A stretch of 64,000 nucleotides of DNA from Echinarachnius parma (lineage: Eukaryota; Echinodermata; Echinoidea; Clypeasteroida; Echinarachniidae), in the NCBI GenBank assembly GCA_037951105.1, contig JBAMJV010002975.1, positions 62,001-126,000 of the forward strand. The letters are read 5' to 3'. Shown one piece after another: positions 40,101 to 51,600 of this stretch (positions within the stretch are counted from its first letter, which is position 1; every line of letters starts with the position of its first letter). Position numbers and translations under genes: made by a program. The notes below the pieces were generated by a model, which made no database searches, was not told the DNA's origin, and was given only the letters and a program-made list of their open reading frames with translations.

Positions 40101-43100
40101 ATTAGCAAATATACGAACATAGTGTTACAAGCGGAACAAATTATGGACTCTATAAAATATGGGGGATAACTGAATAAGTTTGCATGGGTACTAAACCATT
40201 ATGATTTGTTTATACATTGGCCGGATATCGTTGGACGGGACCCCGACGGGTTGTGGGCGGGATTGAGTCGCCCGTGTTTATTTTGTCTTATACAGGGAAA
40301 CCCCGTTATAACGAGGTACCCAGCTAGCCACCTGACGTTGGGCCGATGTCGGAATTTGGTTGCCGGATGTCGGCATATCGCCGTTGGCTCGAGGTTAAAA
40401 TGTCCGCCAGCCCAACATCGTCACGACGTCATTTTTGTGATAAGGTCATTTTCCGACAATGGCCCAACATCATGTCATGAGATGATGTTGGGCCATTGTC
40501 GGAAAATGACGTTATGCCAATATATCACAAAAATGACGTCGTGACGATGTTGGGCTGGCGGACATTTTAACCTCGAGCCAACGGCGATATGCCGACATCC
40601 GGCAACCAAATTCCGACATCGGCCCAACGTCAGGTGGCTAGCTGGGTAGTCGGGACTATCAAAAATACGTCGTTACAAGCGGTACCTCGTTATAAACGGC
40701 CGAATTAATAACAAACATTTAAATGAATGTATGAATCAGGACCAAAGGATTCTCCTCGTTATAAACGGTACCTCGTTATAAGCAAGCTCGTTATAACAGG
40801 GTGCTATTTAAATTATGACTTTGGGAATAGTCAAGATTAAAAGTATCGTTATTTCATCATCGCCCTTCTCTCACAAAAAAACCGCGGATTTCCGCGGGTA
40901 CAGCTAGTATCATTTTAATGATAATACATTTGTTTGATCCAAAAAGGTTTGTATATAGTTGTTGATGATCTATCTGTTTGATCATTATTTCAACAAATCA
41001 ACATAGTATGCATGATGTTTTATGAAGAATTGTTGAAACAAATATTATTTTTAGAAAGAGTCCTTTTGCGTTTAAGCCTTACCACAACTGTGTTACTCCT
41101 TCAAAAGGATACATGAAAACATCTAAAATATGGCGCTTTTCCGGATTATTTAGAAATGAATTACAGGAAATTTGGTTTCAGTAACTCGTGCTACTATTGT
41201 ATCCCTTTTCCCCGTAATAATTGTTTCATTAAAACGGGCTCTCGAAACACACACACAATTCAGTCTGACAAGATGCAGTGTTAGATCCAGAGGTACACAT
41301 TTAGTACGATCACACACCATAAACTACCAACAAAGATTTGTTTTTAAATGAACAAAAAATGTTCAATAAATAGTCACATGATCAAAGGTTAGTGAATAAT
41401 TTCAAGATCTTTTATTTGGAGTCACGCGATAATTACCGATATATAAGGAACAAAGAATTGAAGAAAAAAAGAACTCGGAGAAACATGAAACGTATGAAGA
41501 GGAAGCAAAAGAGGAGAAATATTATGACAAAGAGGAAGAATAAACCTAAAGAACGAAAAGAAGCTACTTGTTATGTATTATGTATAAATTATGAAAAGTA
41601 TGTACTACAAACCCTTCCTCATATTGAAAGATGTAAAGAACTGATTTATACATAACCTTGTTCAATGAAATATCCTTATGGACTCGTACCTTTGTATCCG
41701 GTTCTGAAATCAATTTCTTTTGGCACTTTTTGATTCACTTGCTTCAATACCAGTAATCCGTGACTATCATCCGGGCATTCAGTCAAGTCGAGAGTGAACG
41801 TTTCGTACATCCTACAGAGGCCACGTAATTGATTATAAGGTACCTATTAAATAGAAGAAAGGAAATATCGGAATAACGATAATGTATAGACAATACTTAT
41901 GTTTTATATATCTACCAATGAGATCATGTGGGCTTAAAGGGGACCACCAGGCAAAGAACAACACATATATGTTTTGGTACCGTTTTGTGATATCAAATAG
42001 ATACCCAACATTTTGCAAAGGGTTTTGTAATTCATAAACAAATCAATTAATTTCCACCACTTACGGAACCACTGCTATTTCCTGGTTCCATACGGGCCAA
42101 CCATTTGCGAGTGCGCCAATGCTATTCACGCATACGTTTGTAGACAATAGATTCCCGGGCGATTCGTTCGCTCTGCACACATCGCAATTCACCGCACACA
42201 TCGCAGTCTTCGCAATTCAGACCGCATGCACGCATGCTTTAGAATGGTGATGCGTTTCCAAGTATTTTTTTCTTTCTGGAAACATATTTTTGTGAACTTG
42301 TTGATGGAATGAAATACTAAAGATGTTACCTTTCTTTAATAAGAATATTATTTTGGGGGTGGTGGTACCCTGTAAGTGCCTACATGAAGGCCACTGCAGT
42401 GAGGGGGATACAATTATTTGTTAAGTATTTTGAATTAAGTTGCATATAACTTTAAATAAACGTGCTAGTCGTGAACTGTATGTAGTTAAAATATGATATT
42501 TAATGCGAGGGACTTTGCACGAAGCTCTAAATGGTTTGGGTCTAGGGTCGCGTACATTGCGGGTTTTGCTGTTGGTTCAGCAGTGGTGCCCCGAGATGCT
42601 TTGATTTATACATCCTTCAAAATCGGATTTGTACATGTCATCCCGAAAATTGCTAATTTGCATGATTTATGCACAAAACATATTATAGACATACCATTTG
42701 TCTAATAAAGAGATACGCAAATAGTTATTTGGTATTGTTTTATTTTTAGGAGCTTGTTTTCGGGGTTAAATATTTGAATTAAAAGGATAGTTCAGTTCTG
42801 GTAAAGAGAGTACAGTTTTGGTCGAACTTAATTTTAGTAACAACAAACCTGCACCATTACATTACAAACAAATAGTTATAACTAAACCATGCTCAAATGG
42901 AATACAAATTTACAAGTGACTATAAAGTAAAAAGCCTGTTATCATTCCATTCCAAAAGAGCCGTTAAAACTCAAGAGGGCGCTTTCTAAACACTCATGGG
43001 TTTCAATCACTTTGTTGAAATAGAGATTAGATAGAAAGATAATCAACAACAATTACGACCTTTTTTGGTAAATTTTGTAAAAGAGGAAGCATTTTCTTAA

Positions 43101-46100
43101 ATTTGTAACGACTGGTAGAAAATTATTGAATATTATTTTGTCGGGCCCCACAATTATTACAAATGGTTATGTTTACGGGTATTTCAGCCATTTCTGAACC
43201 GATTTTGATCAAATAAAGCTTATTATGTCATTGCAATTGTATGCTCTTTCGAATTTACTTTCGAATTTACCTTAACTATTGCACGCTTATTTGGGGAAGG
43301 GCAAGCAAATTTCGTTTAAATAAGATACAAATATTGCAGAAAAGAGTCATTAGAATTTGTTCTGGTGCCCATTATCTAGCTCATTGTGACCCATTATTTA
43401 TTGAATTAAAAACATTGTCATTAGAAAAATTGATAGTCTTTAAAACAGCAATTTTTATGTTTAAAATGAATCATGATTTGATTCCTAGCATATTTTTAGA
43501 TCTTTTTGTTAAACAGCTTAATGTACATACGATCAATACTAGAAAAAGGGAAAATTATCGGCCCCATTTATTTAGAACAGCTTTTTCACAGAAACAGTCT
43601 ATAAGGTATCATGGTGTTAATATTTGGAATAACATAGAAGAAGGAATTAAACACTTAAGTTATAACAATTTTAGGAAAATATTAAAGGCAAACTTGAACA
43701 ACCCCAAATAACTTGCTTTGACAATTTTGTATTGTGCGTGTTGCATCTTATTTATATGTACCCATCTTGTCTATCATTACTCTTTCAATATGATTCCATT
43801 TGTTATGACTTGCCAATCTTTCTTTTGATTACATTTTAATAACATTATTATTATTTTATTGAAATCACGTATACCCGTTTGTCATGTTTCGTGTTGTTTG
43901 GTAAATATGTAAACATCGTGTTGTTTTAGTTGTTGCTTTAATTTGTTAGATTAGTATTGCTTAGTGTTATATTTATATTGTTTCCTTTGCGAATTATTAT
44001 TTTTTTGTAATGTTTAAATTTTTTTTTTTTTTCTGTAAATTTACGTTCTGCATTTTGTATGCATTTTATTCTGTATTAAATTATTTCCATTCCTTGCCAT
44101 TTTTATTTTCTTTATATTCATATTATATTATACGTATGTGAATATTATATTGTATTTAATTGTGATAGTGTATCTCTTAATTACTATAACATGCCGGGTG
44201 CCCTTACTCGACAAGCTTCGTGCTTCTTATAGGTGCTACCTGTTACATTGTAACTGTACAAATTTGTATCTGATTTTTATCTGAAATAAATGTTGAATTG
44301 AATTGAATTGAATTTGACACTCATTTTTTAATTATCTCACAAACAAATATTATTTTGTGTAACACCCTCTTTACCAAAACTCAACTATCCTTTTAAAGTA
44401 AAAATGAAATAAAACAACAAAACAATAACAAACATTACATAAGGTTTTACAAAACGATTTTAGATGATTGCACTTTCCAATCTCCAGTTAATTGCTTGTA
44501 TATTATATTCATTTAAACGGATTTACACAAACATATAGAGCGGACTCATATCCGTGTGTCTGCCAATAAAATGTTTTAAGTAAATAACATAATGGTTTGA
44601 CGTCCAACCGACACTTATTATTGAAATATATACGATGCGTTAATTGATTACGATATGCTCTCAATCAAAACAAATAAAAAGGCCTTGTTACAAACCCCCA
44701 TTTTGCATTGACCTTGCCTTACCCTTTTTTCAAGTGTGGTGCACTCGTGCATTGTAGTATACATGTGACAATTATGTCCTCAATCAGAAATAATAAAGGA
44801 CCTTGTTACAGACCCGCATTTCGCATTGACCTTGACTTGCCTGTTTCAAGTGTGGTGAATTCGAGCCCTGCAGTGTGCATGTGACAATCAGATCGTCCCT
44901 ACTTGCGGAGATGTTTATTATGTTTGTTGTTAAGAATTGCCACATCCCCAAATTTGTTTCCTCCCGCATTATTTCCTATACGAAAAACAAAAATGCACCA
45001 TAAAAACAAAGTAAGATTCATTCAACATAATAATCACAAATTAGTACAGCCATTCTCAATCTGTGAGGAATTGTAAGGAACTAATCATTATAATGGGTTA
45101 TATTTAGATATCAGATTTATATTTTTATTTAGATATCAGAGTTATATTATATGGGAAAATAGTCATCAATATTCGTTAGAGATAAAAACTTAAATGAAAA
45201 GCTTAAAGTGAATCATGTAAAGTGTCCAAATCCACGAAAATGACTTGAAGCTTCCTCGTTTCTCTTCTACCGTGTTGTTTAGCTTATGGTAAGAGAGGAA
45301 TAAAATAGGGTTCGATTTTTTCAAATGTCCCTTTAGTATGAAGATAATTATCATTTAAATCTTTTATTTCTAAAGCGTTAATCAACGTCTTAGGTGACCT
45401 TTGACCTTGTCGTGCCTGCTATATTGTGTCCGATCCCCGCCCGGCTATATTGCATACAGCTAGTCATAGACGTACGTTCGTAGAGAGCCGGTACGTACGT
45501 AATACGTGTACGATACGCGTACAGCTACAGCGGTAGTAGTGAGCGAAGTACTGTGCATATTTGCATTGTGTACTAAATACCACTAGCAAATTTGTTGAAG
45601 AAACCGTTTGAGAATCTACAAATAAAATGCGAATGAGAATGCGGCCTGGGAGGAGATCTAGAGGTTCATCAAGAAGAAAAAACAACAATTTGGTTGATAA
45701 TTGAGATGCATGCAGAGCTGAGTCTGAGAAGCTGCAGGTGATCGAAGAGACGACACGCACGGTCATGCACGGCCGGGACAGCTCAGCGCCGATCGAAGCC
45801 CCGTCTAAGGTACGTCCTCCCAAGTCAAGAGCCCAATTACAGAATCAGCAATTCAAGTTTGAGTGTAGATCGACAAATCTATCGCTTTCATGGTCTCTTT
45901 GACATTATTATTGTCTTTTTCACTGTGAAAATGACAATGATAATCATGTCAAAGAGGCCATGAAAGCAATAGATTTGCCGATCTAGTTATGTTGATATCT
46001 CTTTTGTTATGACTTACGATTATGAAATGATGGGCCTTCTCAAATTTGATATAGAATGGGTAATCCGTTTTTTGTGTTTTTTTATCGATGCTCATTTTTG

Positions 46101-48612
46101 ATAATGTTAGGTCTATGGTCTGGAATGCACTGTGTCTGTGTAGTACTCGGTCTAACTCAAAAGACAAAAGTGAAATGTTGCAAAATAAAAAAATTATTGT
46201 CATTGTGAATTGTGGTGGTCAGGTGGTGCATTGGGTGGATTGATCCACCTCCCAATTTCAAATTTTTACTGGTCCGAGATGATACTTTAGCGGTCTTGAC
46301 CTCGTAAAGTACGAAGAACCGTGGTCTCGGCCTCGAAAATGTCGAAAATTTTAAACCAATACTAAATCATACTCTCGGCTTCGGAAATGTTGTACGACTA
46401 CGTCAAATATGTCAAACTTTCTGTACCGGCCCGCCGCCCATGTTGTTGCCGTACAAAGCCGCATAGCTCTGCTCCCTTGTGTGACCCACCTCACCCCCCC
46501 CCCCCCCCCCCCTCCTCCGCCTCCATGGAATATTCCGGCTAATCTGCAAATCTCTTACTTCAGGACAAGTTTTTTTCATTAGTCTAATGATTAGATATTC
46601 GGCTTGGATGATCAGTGTTTTCTTTTTGTCTTACATAAGGCAATTGACTTTCCATACCAATTGCCATCATTAAGCAACTTTTTGATTTTTATCCTCATTT
46701 TATAGCATTGGATGTGGCTGTTCTCTTCGACATTATACATAGAGGATTTCCGAGTACCGATAGAATGGACGTGCAATCTGCATGCTGACACGACTCACAC
46801 GATTTGTGCTGGTGGTGACCCCGATTGACTTATGGTTAAGGTAATTCATTGAGAACCTTTTTCTTGGACTGTGGACAGAGATAAATGATAGATCTGTGTT
46901 CTGAAACTAGAATTTCATCTTCAAATTAGCAGGCAAAATCAATGAGAGTTTATTTTGGCATACCATTGTGTGTCAATTGCTATACTTGCACAAAGTGATC
47001 TCACTGGGATTCGAAACTGGGATATCTCTCCTTTGCATAACTAGCATACTTCTAAAGATATACATACAAATAATCTACCCACATCCCCTCCCCAAATGTA
47101 GCCTATATATTATAGACATGCATGTAGGGTGTATGCCTGTTTCTATAATGGTTTCAATCATGTGGTCCCGAGGTCATGCTTTCTTGAATTCTAGTATATT
47201 CCAAGGTAAGGAACACACTGCACATTTTTTCGAGTGAAAAGTTGCAAAAGCTCCCTACTGTGGGAGGGTCGATAGTGCGATACCCCTCCCACACCATCCA
47301 CCATCCCTGCTCCCTTCCACGACCCCACCCCCACTTTTCAAAATAGTCATGCCACTGCAAGAAAGCCAATAATGTATTATACAGGGGGAACATTCTGTAG
47401 AAAAAAATATACGGTGTGCCCCCTTTCAGTCTGACCCGCTATTCCATTGTCTCCATGAAAAATGAATACACAATATGGCGGATGTTGCCTACTATATGAG
47501 AGTGGGAGAGTGAGTAGTTATATAAGAAAATTTGAAAGAGAACAATGGAAATTCAGAATATGCGTACGTGGAGTTGCTTTTATTTGGTAGCTACGGTAGC
47601 TGTACTTATTACGTTCACGCCCAGGCCACCCGGCGGGCGCGCAACGGGCAACGCGATCACGGGCTGAACCTCCCAGATAGACACGGCAGCGCAATTCAAC
47701 GAGTCGATGTACCCGCGACTGTTGAGCTGAGCCGATGTGTACATGTACGGGTGCGAGGTAAACGGTTTTCGTTTTCTTTCAAACTTTCACAAATCTTTCA
47801 ATTGTATTTTACAATGATATTGATATAGGATTGAAGTCTCAAATGTCATTTTGTGCAATATCTGACACTTTACCTGAATCACTTTAAAGAAAACAAACCA
47901 CCTGAGGAGTTCCCTGTAGTGTGTTGAACAAGTGCAGGCGGAGGATTGGTTTGCGATCACTTGGCATTTGGAGTGGTAGAAAGGGGGCGAAGGAAATCCG
48001 CTTAGCCCTGACGAACAATGTGTCCACCACATTCGCGAACCAGGTGAAGTGAGTCATTTGAAGTGTTACCATGTCTTCGCTAAAACGGCAATTAACAGTA
48101 TCATCTGCAGTCCATGAAGAAGCTGGATAGACACAAAAAGAAAATTGTTGTCATTCAATGTTGCTCTTCATTCCTTATACACAAGGGAAAGTGGGAAGTT
48201 ATCAGTGGATAAATCATCAAGGACTGTAAAAATATAAAAAGTATACACGATTGATTGGTTGTGGGTGTGTATCTGACCACTGAAGTAATACTTTCAGACG
48301 CAGTCTTTTTTAAACAATGCTAGAGCAATGAAGAGTTTACCCTGGTTTAACAGGACTATTATTATCAGTAAAAATACTACTGATATTACTATAATTTTTA
48401 CTTCTTTAGCTGATTATGGTTGGTGGTTCAAATTATTATTTTGAGAGTGTCGTTTATGTGGACACATTGTTCATTGAAATATTGGAATACCTCGCCGCGA
48501 CCTCTCTTTGAATGTGGTGTTGGTGTAGGCACGCAGGTGTGGGTTTAATTGGGTAGATGACAAGTGACTGGAGCCATAAATATTGAATAAATGCGCGCGT
48601 GTGTGTGTGTGT

Positions 48613-48670
<58 letters not shown>

Positions 48671-51600
48671 ACGAGTGTAAGCTGTGAGTGTGAATTGAAC
48701 CAATTCGAATCAGAACGGTACTAAGTGTGTAACAAAAAGTGATAGTTTGTTTATATATTGAAGAGGGGGCGTAGATGTGTAACGCCGCGTAACAAAAAGT
48801 GATATAAAGGGGGCGTAGATGTATCGGGCTACAGCTCTTTATTCCGAAAGATCGGTTATTCCGAAGGTTCGTTATTCCAAAAGTTCGTCATTCCAAAGGT
48901 TCGTTATTCCAAAGGTTTGTTTCTTTTGAAAATTAATTCGGGTTCAATATTCCGAAGGTACGTTGAACCGAAAACGAAATGAGGTTGATTCATTTGAAAA
49001 TTAAATGAGGTACGTTAATCCGAGAGGTCCTGTTGAATGTTCGAACCCCATTAAACGCAGCCCCCCCCCCCCCCCACAAGTAATGTGAATGTTAATTATC
49101 ATAATCAAACACAATTAAATTTGTATTTATGATGTTGCATTACCATAATGTAAAATACATGTATATTGTTAGTGAAGAAAACAAATAAACATTACGTTTT
49201 GTTCTTGTTTTCTCAAAATGACCTGTCATGGACTTAGGTCATTTTTATATGTTTAATAGTGGATCCCTCATACCTTGTTGAATTCGTATACAAAGAAAAG
49301 CATGGGACCGGTTTAGGTTTTAAATCTCCCTTTACTTAAATGATATTTACGATTGAAGCATTCAGATGTTAAATTATCCACTGATATCAATTATATAAAT
49401 TTATATCGTCATACTAAATGGCAATAAAATCCTACTTTATTTCATTTTATTCTTCTGTTACCATAAGCAGAACAAAGCGGTAGAAAACTGTAGAAGCTCA
49501 ACAATTTTTTGGTGGAGCTGTCAATTTTTCAGGAGCACCTTTAATCTAAAAAGAAAATTAAAACGCTTACCAGAATCATCACCGCTTTTTGTGAACACCA
49601 TACTCTCCACACTACTTGGATCAGTGAAAATGGCACAGTGGGGCAGTGACACTGTAATGGGCTTCTTGAACGACAGCCCGGCTGGGGTACATTGGATGCC
49701 AAAGTTGACCATCATCTCACCATCCTGTAAGATCAGGTCATCTGAAGCTTTGGTCAGGACCTGAAGCGAGATCTCGTGTGTGGATCCTTCTTCCAGTGCT
49801 CCGGGAGGAATGGAGAGTATGACGTCATAGTGATCAACGCGCAGTTGACCACCGCGATGGTCAAATGTTCCTCTTGCTGTGTTTATTGATGACAATTTTA
49901 TATAACTCATGAACATGCCTGGATAATGATCGCATTTGCACAGAACATGGCAAATCGCTCTTCATAGAAGTGAAAAAACATCTGGATTTCTTGGCTAAAC
50001 CGCATGTTGTAAGAATGCTTATGTCACAATGACGTGTTTGCCAGCTCAATATTATGGCATGCAATGAATGCCCCACTACAGGCCAAAGCTTTGTTCAAAG
50101 CTGTAAAATATGAGATCTAACATGAGGTAAAAAGAAAATGCAATCTATAACATAAACTGCTTTCCCGAAATTGCTGATCACGGGATCCTTTCTTCAATGT
50201 AAATTATTCCGCATCTAGCAAATACAGTAACCCTGTACCTAACATGTGGAAGGTATACCGATCCATTTTATTTTGGCCAACCTGTATGGAAATGGAATGA
50301 AATAATGGGGTAACCATAACCTTTGTGAGGCGTGTCAGCATATCGTAATCATCGTGGAAGCATACAAGAAACAACTTTATAGTAAGAAAATCAGTAAACT
50401 TGTTTAAACATGATTTGACATGCGTAGCCCACCCCATTCCTGTCATTATGTGTTTCTTCAAACGATGGTCGTGCGATATACAAATGTAACAGAAATGTAC
50501 AATACAGGAGAATACTCGTATAATGACGGGCATGCCGTGCCTTTAAAACAACTACAAAGTATTCAGATGCACATTGTTTAATATTTACCTCCGTCATTGC
50601 AAGCATCGGATACAGATGATTTCCTGAGGTTGAAGATAAGGAAAATGGTCACTGGTAATAACAACCAATTGATTTATAATAAAAATACATATTTCTGAGT
50701 GTTTTGGTTATGTAATTTAAAAAGACATCTATAATGTACAATATTCAATTTCAACGCAGTTTGTGTACAAATCTTAACATTAACAGATAAGGTATGATAC
50801 TTTATTTCACATGGTGTGAGAATTTGTCCTTAACGTCAGTCTGTATAGAAACCGACTTTACACTAACCAATGCAAATATCGAAATTCAACACATTCTTGA
50901 CACTTATTGTCTTGCTCGTGGCAACTAAAGTAAGGAATGGGTCCCCAACTTCTCATTGTTGGAATGTCCCCGTAGTTATAGAGATACGTTTGATCGGGAT
51001 GAGAGGTGTTCCTGAAAGTTTTGTATTGTGGTCAGGATAAATAGGCAGCAGGAGATAAATCTAACAACAATGTTTACCCTTTTCTGCAGGTAAACAGTGT
51101 AAATGAGCTTACAGTGATATTGGAAAAAAATATGATAAGTCTCCAATATCACTTGTGGAAACAAATTATCTAGTTATTGGATCTCCAATACATGTGTGTA
51201 CAAACATAATTATGGCGTCATACATTGTATATAGATTCACAAACCCTTCATCCTCTGCAGAGCTTATTGCTGCTTCTTTCCGGAGAAGATAAGTGACAAC
51301 ATCGACGTGACCGTTCTGCGATGCATAGTGCAGGGCTGTATGTCCATTAACATCTATCAACTTCCAGTCAGCTCCTTGATCTACGAGGTGCTCTACAACG
51401 TCAGCCTGGCCATTCGACGATGCTACGTGTAGAGCACACATTGCATATGTGACACGAGCATTGACCTGAGCGCCTTCAGCAAGGAGGAATTTTACAACAT
51501 CCAGCTGACCATTCCGTGATGCATCAAACAAAGCCTTAGTAGAATCACTTGGTTCGTTTTGATCAAATACTACAGATCCTCGCCTAACTATGACCTTCGC

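Noticed and set aside
41150-41320. Minus-strand 56-codon frame starting MVCDRTKCVPLDL
   Set aside because: Acceptor and donor do not fit the neighbouring exon phases and no family was recognised.
41392-41655. Lys/Arg-rich plus-strand frame
   Set aside because: Purine-rich low-complexity sequence with a GTG start and no splice support.
42493-42705. Plus-strand 70-codon ATG frame
   Set aside because: Unrecognised, between two MITEs, no promoter or homology visible.
45464-45823. Minus-strand peptide LLDEPLDLLPGRI that resembles the second UPA segment (LVEEPKPL...)
   Set aside because: Its only usable acceptor (CTGCAG before the frame) needs phase 2, while the UPA exon upstream ends in phase 0; exon 5 at 44975 fits better.
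46706-46840. Plus-strand frame with ICAGGDPD, bounded by a good acceptor and a GTAATT donor
   Set aside because: It has an internal stop before the donor, no recognised domain, and lies antisense inside the ankyrin gene's intron.
46990-47045. tRNA B-box-like GATTCGAAACTGGGA (minus strand)
   Set aside because: No matching A box or cloverleaf found; probably a SINE remnant or chance.
47545-47667. Plus-strand 40-codon frame with a signal-peptide-like start (MRTWSCFYLVATVAVL)
   Set aside because: It stops soon after the hydrophobic stretch, has no in-frame donor before the stop and is antisense within an intron; support is insufficient.
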